Below are positions 1 through 8,557 of a stretch of 64,000 nt of DNA, in pieces. Below the pieces are notes generated by a model that saw nothing but the letters and a program-made list of their open reading frames with translations, made no database searches and had not been told where the DNA came from. This DNA is from Comamonas piscis (lineage in GTDB: Bacteria; Pseudomonadota; Gammaproteobacteria; Burkholderiales; Burkholderiaceae_C). The stretch spans positions 1,116,001-1,180,000 of the forward strand of contig NZ_CP058554.1 of assembly GCF_014109725.1 (NCBI RefSeq), read 5' to 3'. A program made the position numbers and the translations under genes. Every line of letters begins with the position of its first letter. The stretch's first letter is position 1.

Positions 1-280
1 TGTCGTCTCGGCGCAGGCCAACGCCTGCCAATGAGGCTTCTGCCTGCTGAACGACGGTATCAAATTGTGGCCCCAGCGCGATTTGGGAAGGTAGCAGCTG
101 CAGCCGGTAGGTGGGCGGCGCGGGCCGCTGCTGCAGAGTGGAGTAGCTCTGCACATCGCTGTCGATGGTGCGCACACCGGCGCAACCTGCCAGCCAGATG
201 CTGGCAGAGGCGACGACGGCGATTCCTGCCAGGCGCCACAGCGATGGCCGGCTTTGCGCGGGGTGGATGGATGAAAACAT
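1..280 (-). CDS. Lipoprotein (3' end cut off by the window)
   Basis: Ninety-three codons are visible before the gene leaves the window at base 1. The N-terminus has a basic stretch, a hydrophobic core and a lipobox LAGC with Cys33, so it should be exported by Sec and lipid-anchored to a membrane. The start ATG (278-280) is preceded by GGGAG eight bases upstream. The mature part contains no catalytic motif I recognise. It resembles small DUF4136-like outer-membrane lipoproteins, but that family guess rests on general appearance. The ttcA terminator lies just in front of its ribosome site, so its promoter must be in or before that hairpin, or it depends on readthrough. Confidence 0.6.
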   Translation of the reverse strand, partial: MFSSIHPAQSRPSLWRLAGIAVVASASIWLAGCAGVRTIDSDVQSYSTLQQRPAPPTYRLQLLPSQIALGPQFDTVVQQAEASLAGVGLRRDD

Positions 281-293
281 GGAGCGGTCTCCC

Positions 294-327
294 GAAAAAA
301 AAGCGCTGCGCCATAAAGACACAGCGC
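294..327 (-). terminator. Intrinsic terminator after ttcA
   Basis: On the minus strand GCGCTG pairs with CAGCGC (plus-strand arms 303-308 and 322-327, 13-nt loop), followed by a run of T residues (294-302). It lies 85 bases downstream of the ttcA stop codon and ends about 14 bases before the lipoprotein start. Confidence 0.6.
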
Positions 328-411
328 ATGCGCTCAACCATAAGCGTTGGGAGCCGCAGCGGCTGTCAGCCAGGGGCGACAAGCGGGGCTGCATGCTCAC
401 AAAAACGGCCT

Positions 412-1407
412 TTAACCCAATTGCACCACCTGCATGCCGGCTGGCAGCGACGGATTGCTGGGCAGGTCGTCATGGTCGAAGGCCTTGTCGCCGTTTTCAT
501 CGGCAATACCGGTGGGCTTGGCGTTCTGGAAGTCGAACAGCTTGGGATCCGCCAAATGGGTAGGCACCACATGCTGCAGCGCGCGGAACATGTTGTTGAC
601 GCGGCCCGGGTGCTTGCGGTCCCATTCGCGCAGCATGTCGCCAATCATCTGGCGTTGCAAGTTCTCTTGGCTACCGCAGAGGTTGCAAGGAATGATCGGG
701 AAATCGCGGTACTGGGCCCAGCGCTCGGTGTCCTTCTCAGGCACATAGGCCAGCGGGCGGATCACCACATGCTTGCCATCGTCGCTCACCAGCTTGGGCG
801 GCATGGCCTTCATGATGCCGCCGTGGAACATGTTGAGCATCAAGGTCTGCACGATATCGTCGCGGTGGTGGCCCAGCGCCACCTTGTTGCAGCCCAGCTG
901 GTCGGCCACACGGTACAGAATGGCGCGGCGCAGGCGCGAGCACAGGCCGCAGGTGGTCTTGCCCTCGGGCACCACGCGCTTGACCACGCTGTAGGTGTCT
1001 TGGTTCTCGATGTGGAAGTCGACGCCCACGCTTTTCAGGTACTCGGGCAGCACATGCTCGGGAAAGCCGGGCTGCTTCTGGTCCAGGTTCACGGCTACCA
1101 GGTCGAACTTGATCGGCGCGCGGGCGCGCAGCTTCATCAGGATGTCGAGCAGGGTGTAGCTGTCCTTGCCGCCGGACATGCAGACCATCACCTTGTCGCC
1201 GTCCTCGATCATGTTGTAGTCGCCAATGGCGCGCGCGACCTCGCGGCAGAGCCGCTTTTCCAGCTTGTGGTTCTCGCGCTGGATCTTCAAGCGTTTTTCG
1301 CTGGAGACGGCGTCCTGCGCATCGTCGCCAGCGGCGTCGTCAAAGTCCCAGCCGTTTGCGGCGGCTGGCTGGGGCTGGAGGTGGGCGGTATCGGTGGGGG
1401 CATTCAT
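412..1407 (-). CDS. ttcA: tRNA 2-thiocytidine synthetase TtcA
   Basis: TtcA adenylates and thiolates cytidine 32 of certain tRNAs using ATP and an Fe-S cluster. The 331-residue protein shows the PP-loop SGGKDS at about residues 78-83 and two CxxC pairs, CGLC (153-156) and CNLC (241-244), as expected for the cluster-binding cysteines. I chose the ATG at 1405-1407 (protein begins MNAPTD), four bases after the folB stop. An in-frame start 17 codons further upstream would lie inside folB. The length agrees with beta-proteobacterial homologues. It is probably co-transcribed with folB and the pteridine reductase. Confidence 0.95.
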   Translation of the reverse strand: MNAPTDTAHLQPQPAAANGWDFDDAAGDDAQDAVSSEKRLKIQRENHKLEKRLCREVARAIGDYNMIEDGDKVMVCMSGGKDSYTLLDILMKLRARAPIKFDLVAVNLDQKQPGFPEHVLPEYLKSVGVDFHIENQDTYSVVKRVVPEGKTTCGLCSRLRRAILYRVADQLGCNKVALGHHRDDIVQTLMLNMFHGGIMKAMPPKLVSDDGKHVVIRPLAYVPEKDTERWAQYRDFPIIPCNLCGSQENLQRQMIGDMLREWDRKHPGRVNNMFRALQHVVPTHLADPKLFDFQNAKPTGIADENGDKAFDHDDLPSNPSLPAGMQVVQLG

Positions 1408-1411
1408 AGGT

Positions 1412-1786
1412 TCACCATTGTCCGGTTTCAGTGCGGATTGCAACTTCGCAATCGTCAAAAATCTCTAGCTTGGCGATCTTCACGCGCACGCCGCGCACAT
1501 TGGGCAGTTGCATCAGCCGCTGGGCGACCTTGCCAATCAAGGTCTCCAGCAGGTTCACATGCTCGGCCGTGCATTCATCGATGATGATCTGGCGCACCTT
1601 GCGGTAATCCAGCACATGCATGATGTCGTCATCACTGGGCGCCAACGGTTGCTGGCCCAGGTTGATATCCACATCGACCAAGATGGGTTGCGGCGCAGTC
1701 TTCTCGTGGGCGAGGATGCCTAAATTGGCATCAAAACGCAGGCCCGTCAAGCTCAGGGTTTGCAACCCGGTGTCAAATGTCGTCAT
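1412..1786 (-). CDS. folB: Dihydroneopterin aldolase FolB
   Basis: FolB cleaves 7,8-dihydroneopterin to 6-hydroxymethyl-dihydropterin and glycolaldehyde in folate synthesis. The 124-residue protein has the family pattern: an N-terminal LTGLRFDANLGILAHE segment, a central YRKVRQII helix with the glutamate-containing HVNLLETLIGKVA segment, and a C-terminal VRVKIAKLEI strand. It follows the pteridine reductase by 25 bases and precedes ttcA by 4 bases on the same strand, which suggests one transcription unit. The C-terminal tail past the usual KP-type ending is slightly long. Confidence 0.93.
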   Translation of the reverse strand: MTTFDTGLQTLSLTGLRFDANLGILAHEKTAPQPILVDVDINLGQQPLAPSDDDIMHVLDYRKVRQIIIDECTAEHVNLLETLIGKVAQRLMQLPNVRGVRVKIAKLEIFDDCEVAIRTETGQW

Positions 1787-1812
1787 AAAAGCAGCAAGGC
1801 AGCGAAGAATCG

Positions 1813-2589
1813 CTACATCATCGAAAAATCGCGGTCAAACCGCATCAGGTGCTGGCCGCCGTCCACCAGCAGGCTTGTGCCGGTGATTGAGCTGTTGTCC
1901 AGCGCAAAGCGCACCGTGGCGACCACGTCTTCGGCGGTGGAAGAACGCCCCAGCGGGCTCATGCGGTGCAGGGCCTCGAACTTCTCGGGGCTCAGGTAGT
2001 CGCTGGTCAGGGTCAAACCTGGGGCCACGCCCACCACCCGCAGGCGCGGTGCCAGCGCCTGGGCCAGCAAGGTGGTGGCCGCTTCCAGCGCCGCCTTGCT
2101 CAGGGTGTAGCTGACAAAGTCGGGGTTCATGTTCCAGAGCTTCTGGTCCAGCAGATTCACCACCACGCCCTGGGCCTCGTCGCCCCGCTGGCTGATGTGC
2201 TGGTGCAGCAGCTGTGCCAGCACAATGGGCGCGGCCGTATTGCTGCGCACATGGCGCTCCAGTGCCGCATAGCCAAAATCGGTGGCGCTGTCATGCTCGA
2301 ACAGCGAGGCGCTGTTGACCACCGCATCGACCTGGCCGAAATGGGCGATCACCCGGGGCAGCAAGCCGCGCACCGCAGTCTCGTCGTCAAAATCAGCGTC
2401 GAAATGGCCGCTCAGGCCCGTCAGCGCTGCGCAGTCGGCAGCCGTCTGCGCGGCCTCGGCGGCCGAACCCCGGTAGTGCACCGCCACCTGCCAGCCATGG
2501 CGCGCCAGCCCGAGCGCAATCTCCCGGCCCAGGCGCTTGGCAGCGCCAGTGACCAGTACGGTGCGTGGGGTCGAAGAAGGCAGTGGCAT
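1813..2589 (-). CDS. Short-chain dehydrogenase, pteridine reductase type (FolM-like)
   Basis: This NADPH-dependent SDR probably reduces dihydropterins or dihydrofolate. The 258 residues contain the pteridine-reductase form of the nucleotide loop, TGAAKRLG (14-21), with an arginine that selects NADPH. The catalytic Tyr161-xxx-Lys165 is present, and an aspartate (NLLDQK, about 149) replaces the usual SDR serine, which is typical of PTR1/FolM proteins. It sits beside folB, as in many Burkholderiales, and is divergent from midA with only 33 bases between the two starts. Dihydromonapterin reductase (FolM) is the likeliest role, but a general pteridine reductase cannot be excluded. Confidence 0.82.
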   Translation of the reverse strand: MPLPSSTPRTVLVTGAAKRLGREIALGLARHGWQVAVHYRGSAAEAAQTAADCAALTGLSGHFDADFDDETAVRGLLPRVIAHFGQVDAVVNSASLFEHDSATDFGYAALERHVRSNTAAPIVLAQLLHQHISQRGDEAQGVVVNLLDQKLWNMNPDFVSYTLSKAALEAATTLLAQALAPRLRVVGVAPGLTLTSDYLSPEKFEALHRMSPLGRSSTAEDVVATVRFALDNSSITGTSLLVDGGQHLMRFDRDFSMM

Positions 2590-2622
2590 GGCAAGCGCGC
2601 GGCAAGCGGCGACAATAGAGGG

Positions 2623-3747
2623 GTGAATACAGAACCCTCTAGTTTAACGACTGTACTGGCCAAACGCATCGCTGAGGCTATTGCCCAGGCCGGCGGTTGG
2701 ATCCCGTTTGATGACTTCATGCGCATGGCGCTGTACGAGCCCGGCCTGGGCTACTACGCCAACAGCCGCAGCAAGTTTGGCGTGATGCCTGAGCAGGGCA
2801 GTGACTTTGTCACCGCTCCCGAGCTGTCGCCGGTATTTGGCGAGCTGGTCGCCGCCCAGGTGCAGGATGCCTTTGTCCACACCCAGACCAGCGAGGTCTG
2901 GGAGTTTGGCGCCGGCACCGGCGCGCTGGCCGAGCAGCTGCTGTCTACCCTGGGCCCCGCCTGCACCCGCTACACGATTGTCGATGTCTCCGGCAGCCTG
3001 CGCCTGCGCCAGCAAGAACGCCTGGCCCGCTTTGGCGACCAGGTGCAATGGGCCGATAGCCTGCCCGCGCAGATGCAGGGCGTGGTGGTCGGCAACGAGG
3101 TACTCGATGCGATGCCGGTCAAGCTCTTGCTGCGCCAGCAGGGCATCTGGCAGGAGCGGGGTGTGGTGGTGGGCCGTGTTTCAGAGGATGGCGAGGACAT
3201 CCGCTTTGCCTGGGCGGAACGCGCTACCCCACTGCGCCCGCCGGTAGAGCCGGAGTTGCCGCTGGAGGCCGAGTACCTGACGGAGATCCATCCCCAGGGC
3301 GAAGCCTTTGTGGCGACCCTGGCCGACCGCATCACGCGCGGCGCGGTGCTGCTGATCGACTATGGTTTTGGCGAGCCGGAGTACTACCACCCGCAGCGCC
3401 ATATGGGCACCCTCGTCTGCCACCACCTGCACCAGGTGGACAGCGACCCGCTGGTGCTGGTGGGCCTCAAGGACATCACCGCGCATGTGAACTTTACGGG
3501 CACCGCAGTGGCGGCGCAGGATGCCGGCATGGACGTGCTGGGCTACACCAGCCAGGCGCATTTTTTGATCAACTGCGGTCTGGGCGCCAAGCTGGACCAG
3601 CTCGAGGTCATCGCCCGCAGCAAGGCCGCCAAGCTGATGATGGAGCACGAAATGGGCGAGTTCTTCAAGGCCATCATGCTGAGCAAGGGCGTGGAGATCT
3701 GGGAACCGGTCGGCTTTGTGCAGGGCGACCGTATGCACCGGCTGTAG
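2623..3747 (+). CDS. MidA/NDUFAF7-family SAM-dependent methyltransferase
   Basis: This is a class I methyltransferase of the DUF185/MidA family. The human homologue methylates an arginine of complex I subunit NDUFS2; the bacterial substrate is not known. The protein has the SAM-binding motif EFGAGTG (94-100), a GNEVLDAMPVKL segment and a C-terminal LLIDYGFGEPEYYHP motif characteristic of the family. I chose the GTG at 2623, giving 374 residues, the usual length. It follows GAGGG and the upstream in-frame extension would run through the divergent reductase gene. The promoter must lie in the 33-base gap; GACAAT at 2611 is a possible -10. Confidence 0.88.
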   Translation: MNTEPSSLTTVLAKRIAEAIAQAGGWIPFDDFMRMALYEPGLGYYANSRSKFGVMPEQGSDFVTAPELSPVFGELVAAQVQDAFVHTQTSEVWEFGAGTGALAEQLLSTLGPACTRYTIVDVSGSLRLRQQERLARFGDQVQWADSLPAQMQGVVVGNEVLDAMPVKLLLRQQGIWQERGVVVGRVSEDGEDIRFAWAERATPLRPPVEPELPLEAEYLTEIHPQGEAFVATLADRITRGAVLLIDYGFGEPEYYHPQRHMGTLVCHHLHQVDSDPLVLVGLKDITAHVNFTGTAVAAQDAGMDVLGYTSQAHFLINCGLGAKLDQLEVIARSKAAKLMMEHEMGEFFKAIMLSKGVEIWEPVGFVQGDRMHRL

Positions 3748-4063
3748 CCTGCGCGGCCTCTGGCAGATGGCGGGTCAGGCTGCCAGTGACTGCCGAGGCC
3801 GGAAGAATATGGCTGCCGGTGCCAAGCCCTGACACATGGTCTCAGGCCTGAGGGCTCTAGTGGGAGCGCCCTGGCGCAGAACATGCAAGGCTGGCTTGTT
3901 GTGCACCGACAGCCTGCTATGGTCGCAGCGCTGCATGACGGCCTGATGACGGCACGCGTAGCCTATCGTTGGTTTCCGCATAAAGATACGCGTTTTAATT
4001 CGTTTTCTGATCGCAACGCGCCTTCTACAGTGGGTTCATCACTGGACCGCCAAGGAAGCTGCC
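3748..4063. other. Intergenic region upstream of the dioxygenase/ABC operon
   Basis: There are 316 bases between the midA stop and the next start. I see no ORF with coding character and no clear terminator for midA. The last 90 bases are more AT-rich than the rest (around 3978-4010) and probably hold the promoter of the dioxygenase operon, but I could not assign confident -35 and -10 boxes. Confidence 0.4.
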
Positions 4064-5032
4064 ATGTCCGCGTTGTTTGATGTTCTGACCGCCCACCCGT
4101 TTTTCTTTCGCCGCCCCGTGCCCGACAGCGCGCATCTCGCGGGCCATGCCAGCGGCAGCGCACAAGGCTTTCGGGTGCAGCCCATCCAGCAACCGGCCGG
4201 GGCGCAGACGCGGCTGGGCGCCGAGGTCGTCGGGCTGGACCTGTCCCGCCCGCTCGGCCCGGAGGATTTTGCCCGGCTGCAGCAGGCGCACCAGGACCAC
4301 AGCGTTGTGGTCTACCGCAACCAACGAATTACGCCCGCCGAGCAGATTGCCTTCAGCCGCCGCTTTGGCCCGCTGCAGCGCCATGTGCTGCGCAACTACC
4401 AGCTGGCGGACCATGACGAGATCCTGATCGTCTCCAACATCATTGAAAACGGCCAGCCCGTGGGCCTGGGCGATGCCGGCGCGTACTGGCACTCTGACCT
4501 GTCCTACAAACCCCAGCCGGCGATGGGATCGCTGCTGCATGCGCAAGAGCTGCCCGAGGAGGGCGGCGACACCTTGTTTGCCGACCAGGTCGCTGCTTAT
4601 GACGCGCTGCCCTATACCCTCAAGCAGCAGCTGGTGGGCCTGCTGGCCGAGCACAGCTATTTGCTGAAATATGAGGCACTGCGCGAGCGCAATGCCTTCC
4701 GCCCCGCGCTGAGCGCCGCGCAGGTGGCCGAGGTCAAGCCCGCCGTCCATCCGGTGGTGCGCACCGATCCGCAGACGGGTCGCAAATCGCTGTTTGTTAG
4801 CGAGCATTTCACCACCCGCATTCTGGGCCTGCCCGAAGCCCGCTCGGCTGCGCTGCTGGCCGAGCTGTTTGCGCACAGTACCCAGCCGCAGTTTGTCTAC
4901 CGCCACCACTGGCGCGACCGGGATATGGTGTTTTGGGACAACCGCGCCGTGCTGCACTTGGCCACTGGCGTGCCGGCCGGCCAGCGCCGCAAGCTGTACC
5001 GCACCACCATCGAAGGCGATGTGCCGGTATGA
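4064..5032 (+). CDS. TauD/TfdA-family Fe(II)/2-oxoglutarate dioxygenase
   Basis: Enzymes of this family hydroxylate a substrate next to a sulfonate, sulfate ester or ether, releasing sulfite, sulfate or an aldehyde. The iron triad is visible: His143-x-Asp145 (WHSDLS) and distal His298 (NRAVLHLAT), with Arg313 in place to bind 2-oxoglutarate. The protein is 322 residues. The first 36 precede the point where TauD homologues normally begin, so the N-terminus is extended, yet the ATG has AAGGAAG in front of it. It is the first gene of a cluster with a binding protein, ATPase and permease of the taurine/sulfonate/nitrate type, so sulfur scavenging is the best inference. The exact substrate is unknown. 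Confidence 0.82.
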   Translation: MSALFDVLTAHPFFFRRPVPDSAHLAGHASGSAQGFRVQPIQQPAGAQTRLGAEVVGLDLSRPLGPEDFARLQQAHQDHSVVVYRNQRITPAEQIAFSRRFGPLQRHVLRNYQLADHDEILIVSNIIENGQPVGLGDAGAYWHSDLSYKPQPAMGSLLHAQELPEEGGDTLFADQVAAYDALPYTLKQQLVGLLAEHSYLLKYEALRERNAFRPALSAAQVAEVKPAVHPVVRTDPQTGRKSLFVSEHFTTRILGLPEARSAALLAELFAHSTQPQFVYRHHWRDRDMVFWDNRAVLHLATGVPAGQRRKLYRTTIEGDVPV

Positions 5033-5133
5033 ATGCCGCCCAGCACACGCCACGCGCCACAGGGCTGCCGCGGCCGCAGCGCCGCCAGCAGCTGTTTCTG
5101 CTATCGCTGAGCCTCGCTGCGGCCTGTTGTTGA
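5029..5133 (+). CDS. Possible short coupled ORF with a signal-like segment
   Basis: A 34-codon frame begins with an ATG that overlaps the dioxygenase stop (ATGA arrangement). It has a basic stretch (RPQRRQQ) followed by a hydrophobic run ending AAACC, so it resembles an export signal cut short by a stop codon. It could be a translationally coupled small secreted peptide, a remnant of an earlier binding-protein N-terminus, or chance. No ribosome site of its own is seen. Confidence 0.25.
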   Translation: MNAAQHTPRATGLPRPQRRQQLFLLSLSLAAACC

Positions 5134-5279
5134 TCGCCAGCGCGCGCCATTGCGGCAGCGCTGCACGCTCCCCTGACAGCGGCGATTGACGCCAGCCCCC
5201 CGTGATCGCCCATCCGCTCCCAGAGCGCGGTGGTGCTGCACGGCGGCCCAACGATTCCAGTTATTTCCTGACACCTACT

Positions 5280-6401
5280 ATGAACTTCCGCAATCCATGG
5301 GCGCTGCGCAGCCAGCCGCCCGGCAACCCAGCCACTCCACCGTCCGCCCGTGCCGCTGCCACTACACGCTGCGCCGGTTTGGGCGCGGCCAGCAAAAACG
5401 CCGCAGCGGTGCTGGCGGCAACGGCTGCGCTCTGGGGCGTGACCGCCGGTGGCGCCCAGGCTGCCGAGGGCCAGCTGCGCATTGCGCAGCAGTACGGCAT
5501 CGTCTACTTGCTGCTGAATGTGGCGCAGGACCAGCAGTTCATCGAAAAGCAGGGCAAGGCCCAGGGCGTGGATATCAAGGTCAGCTACCTGCAGTTCTCG
5601 GGAGGGCCAGCGGTCAACGATGCGCTGCTCTCGGGCAATGTCGACATTGGTGGCGCCGGGGTGGCACCGCTGTTCACGCTCTGGGACCGCACCAAGGGCA
5701 AGCAGAACGTCAAGGGCGTGGCCTCGCTGGGCAACTTTCCCTACTACCTGGTCAGCAACAACCCGCAGGTGAAGACGATTGCCGATTTCACGGACAAGGA
5801 CCGCATTGCGACGCCGGCCGTCGGCGTATCGGTGCAATCGCGGGTGCTGCAGTACGCCTCTGCCAAGCTTTGGGGCGAGCAGCATTACCAGCGGCTTGAC
5901 AAACTGCAGGTGGCGCTGCCGCACCCCGATGCGGCAGCGGCCATCATCAAGGGCGGCACGGAGATCACCGCCCACTTTGGTAACCCGCCGTTCCAGGAAG
6001 TGGAGCTGGCCGGCAACCCCAACGCGCATATTGTGCTCAACAGCTATGAGGTGCTGGGCGGGCCGGCCTCGTCCACGGTGCTGTATGCCACCGAGAAGTT
6101 CCGTCAGGAGAGCCCCAAGACCTACCGCGCCTTCCTCGATGCGCTTGATGAATCGGCGCGTTTTGTGCAGGCCAACCCCGAGCAGGCGGCCGATATCTTT
6201 TTGAAAAGCGGTGGCGGCGGCAAGGTCGATCGCAACCTGGTGCTGCAGATCATCAAGAACCCACAAGTGCAGTTCACCATCCAGCCGCAAAACACCGTGG
6301 GCCTGGGCCAGTTTCTGCAGCGGGTGGGCGTGATCAAGACCAAGCCCGAATCGGTGCGCGACTATTTCTTTGACGACCCCCGAATCTCCGGAGGCAACTG
6401 A
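5280..6401 (+). CDS. ABC transporter substrate-binding protein (TauA/SsuA/NMT1 type)
   Basis: This periplasmic solute receptor works with the following ATPase and permease. The 373-residue protein has a long basic N-terminus, then a hydrophobic segment ending around GGAQAAEGQ, where signal peptidase would cut, followed by a fold typical of NrtA/SsuA/TauA (SGGPAVNDALLSGNVDIGG segment). I preferred the ATG at 5280; a GTG 26 codons earlier is in frame but adds residues unlike a signal peptide. No strong ribosome site precedes either. The ligand is probably a sulfonate, given the adjacent dioxygenase, but nitrate- or pyrimidine-precursor-type ligands are found in the same family. Confidence 0.82.
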   Translation: MNFRNPWALRSQPPGNPATPPSARAAATTRCAGLGAASKNAAAVLAATAALWGVTAGGAQAAEGQLRIAQQYGIVYLLLNVAQDQQFIEKQGKAQGVDIKVSYLQFSGGPAVNDALLSGNVDIGGAGVAPLFTLWDRTKGKQNVKGVASLGNFPYYLVSNNPQVKTIADFTDKDRIATPAVGVSVQSRVLQYASAKLWGEQHYQRLDKLQVALPHPDAAAAIIKGGTEITAHFGNPPFQEVELAGNPNAHIVLNSYEVLGGPASSTVLYATEKFRQESPKTYRAFLDALDESARFVQANPEQAADIFLKSGGGGKVDRNLVLQIIKNPQVQFTIQPQNTVGLGQFLQRVGVIKTKPESVRDYFFDDPRISGGN

Positions 6402-6402
6402 G

Positions 6403-7398
6403 ATGCGCTGGCCCTCTTTTGCAAGCCCAGATGGCGATGTAGCGCTGGCCCGGGGCAGCTGGCTGCGCAGCGCGGCCGAGCCCTATGCCAGCCTGGCCGA
6501 GGCCGAGCTGGCGGACCGCCTGGTCAGCCGCGCCAGCCCTGTGCCAGCAGCGGCGAGCCCAGTGCCGGCAGGCAATTCCGCCTTGTTAGAGGTGGACCGG
6601 GTGAGCATCGACTATGTGACCGATGAGCGTGTGCTGCGCGCCACCCACCAGGTGAGCCTGCAGGTGCATGCGGCCGAGCGCTTTGTGCTGCTGGGGGCAT
6701 CGGGCTGCGGCAAATCCACCTTGCTCAAGGCCATGGCCGGTTTTGTGCCAGTGAGCGAAGGCGCGATCCGCCTGGGCGGCAAGCAGGTAGCGGGTCCTGG
6801 GCCGGACCGGGTGATGGTGTTCCAGGAATTTGACCAGCTGCCGCCCTGGAAGACGGTGCGCGAGAACGTGATGTTCCCGCTGCTGGCATCGCGCCGCACC
6901 AGCAAGGCGGAGGCCCGCGAGCGCGCTGATCTGTACCTGGACAAGGTGGGCCTGAGCCGCTTTGCCGATGTGCATCCGCACCAACTGTCGGGCGGCATGA
7001 AGCAGCGCGTGGCCATTGCCCGTGCGCTGGCCATGCACCCGCAGGTGCTGCTGATGGACGAGCCCTTTGCGGCGTTGGATGCGCTGACGCGGCGGCGCAT
7101 GCAAGAGGAGCTGCTGGCGCTGTGGGAGGAGCTGCGCTTTACTTTGGTGTTTGTTACCCATTCGATTGAAGAAGCGCTGGTAGTCGGCAGCCGCGTCGCT
7201 ATCCTTTCGCCCCACCCGGGGCGTTTGCGGGCTGAAATCAATGCCCATGCCTTTGGCCTGGCCAGCGGCGGCAGTGCCGAGTTTGAGGCCGCGCACCAGC
7301 GCATCCACCGGCTGCTGTTTGACGAAGAACGCGCCGGCGCACCCAGCGCAACAAACACCCCGCCCAGCGAGGCAGCAGCGCTGCGCCGCGTGGCCTGA
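6403..7398 (+). CDS. ABC transporter ATP-binding protein (TauB/SsuB type)
   Basis: This is the ATP-hydrolysing subunit of the importer. It has Walker A GASGCGKST (98-106), signature LSGGMKQR, Walker B VLLMDEP followed by a D-loop ALDAL, and the switch histidine in FVTHSIEEA. The ATG at 6403 lies one base after the binding-protein stop and has GGAGG in front. About 60 residues rich in Ala, Pro and Ser precede the ABC domain; homologues usually start close to the domain, so this extension is unusual. It is co-transcribed with its neighbours. Confidence 0.9.
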   Translation: MRWPSFASPDGDVALARGSWLRSAAEPYASLAEAELADRLVSRASPVPAAASPVPAGNSALLEVDRVSIDYVTDERVLRATHQVSLQVHAAERFVLLGASGCGKSTLLKAMAGFVPVSEGAIRLGGKQVAGPGPDRVMVFQEFDQLPPWKTVRENVMFPLLASRRTSKAEARERADLYLDKVGLSRFADVHPHQLSGGMKQRVAIARALAMHPQVLLMDEPFAALDALTRRRMQEELLALWEELRFTLVFVTHSIEEALVVGSRVAILSPHPGRLRAEINAHAFGLASGGSAEFEAAHQRIHRLLFDEERAGAPSATNTPPSEAAALRRVA

Positions 7399-7415
7399 AC
7401 GGAGCAAAGCGATCC

Positions 7416-8318
7416 ATGGCATCGACCCCACTATCTGCCTGGCCGGGCACCACCAAGGCCCAGCCACCGCTGCGCCCCGAGGCCGAATACGCGCTGCCCG
7501 ATGTGCCGCAGCAATTAACGGTGCGCCGGCTGCCGCTGGCCCGGCGGCTGCTGCAGCACCCGGCCTTGCGCAAGGCCATCATCCTGGTGGTGCTGGCTCT
7601 GGCCTGGGAGCTGGCAGCCCGCTGGCAGGACAACGACCTGCTGCTGCCCACCTTTGGCCAGACAGCGACCACCTTGCTGCGCGAGCTGGGCAATGGCGTC
7701 TTGCTGGGCAAGGCTGCGGTGTCGCTGGGCATCTTGCTGCAGGGCTATCTGCTGGGTGTGGCCGGCGCCTTGCTGCTGACGGTGCTGGCGGTGTCGAGCC
7801 AGTGGGGGCGCGACGTGCTGACCACCTTGACGAGCATGTTCAACCCGCTGCCCGCCATTGCGCTCTTGCCGCTGGCCTTGCTGTGGCTAGGCCTGGGCCA
7901 GGCCAGTTTGTTGGCGGTGCTGGTGCATTCGGTGTTGTGGCCGCTGGCGCTGGCGACCTATGCCGGTTTTCAGTCGGTGCCCGAGACCTTGCGCATGGCC
8001 GGCCGCAACTATGGTCTGCATGGCGCCCGCTATGTGCTGCAGATTCTGGTGCCCGCTGCGTTGCCGTCCATCCTCTCGGGGCTCAAGATTGGCTGGGCTT
8101 TTGCCTGGCGCACCTTGATCGCCGCCGAGTTGGTGTTTGGCGCCTCGTCGGGCAAGGGAGGCCTGGGCTGGTACATCTTCCAAAGCCGCAATGAGCTTTA
8201 TACCGACCAGGTATTTGCTGGGCTGGCGCTGGTGATCATCATCGGCCTGCTGGTGGAGAACCTGGTGTTTCACCCGCTGGAGAGGGTGACCGTCAAGCGC
8301 TGGGGCGTGCAGCGCTGA
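7416..8318 (+). CDS. ABC transporter permease (TauC/SsuC type)
   Basis: This is the inner-membrane channel subunit of the importer. It is 300 residues with about six hydrophobic segments and the ATPase-contacting EAA loop (GRNYGLHGARYV, then ILVPAALPSILSGLK). The N-terminal 45 residues are hydrophilic and proline-rich. It follows the ATPase gene by 17 bases and completes a four-gene unit: dioxygenase, binding protein, ATPase, permease. The order differs from E. coli tauABCD, where the dioxygenase is last. Confidence 0.9.
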   Translation: MASTPLSAWPGTTKAQPPLRPEAEYALPDVPQQLTVRRLPLARRLLQHPALRKAIILVVLALAWELAARWQDNDLLLPTFGQTATTLLRELGNGVLLGKAAVSLGILLQGYLLGVAGALLLTVLAVSSQWGRDVLTTLTSMFNPLPAIALLPLALLWLGLGQASLLAVLVHSVLWPLALATYAGFQSVPETLRMAGRNYGLHGARYVLQILVPAALPSILSGLKIGWAFAWRTLIAAELVFGASSGKGGLGWYIFQSRNELYTDQVFAGLALVIIIGLLVENLVFHPLERVTVKRWGVQR

Positions 8319-8336
8319 GCCGGTGGCTGGGATGCG

Positions 8337-8366
8337 GGGGTTGTGGTCTCATCCCAACAACCCCCA
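8337..8366 (+). terminator. Stem-loop after the ABC operon
   Basis: GGGGGTTGT (8337-8345) pairs perfectly with ACAACCCCC (8358-8366) around a 12-base loop, 18 bases after the permease stop. There is no T-run, so it is either a weak terminator or an mRNA 3'-end stabiliser. Confidence 0.4.
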
Positions 8367-8557
8367 AGCGCCAAGACAGCGCAGTTTGTAAGACAGTAGC
8401 GATTGTTGAAGATTGAGTGATCCTCCGCATAGTGTTTTCATAATCAATTAATGCATACTGATAGGTTTTGCGGTGCCTGGCCGCGCCCATGGGGGGCCGG
8501 AAGGTTGCTGCGGCACGCCTGTGACGAATGGGGCGTGCTCCCAACTTGGGTGTACCT

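Noticed and set aside
5202..5279. Upstream GTG start for the TauA-like binding protein
   Set aside because: It would add residues unlike a signal peptide and has no ribosome site, so the ATG at 5280 was preferred.
8337..8366. Stem-loop after the permease as a strong terminator
   Set aside because: No T-run follows; kept only as a weak terminator or stabilising stem.
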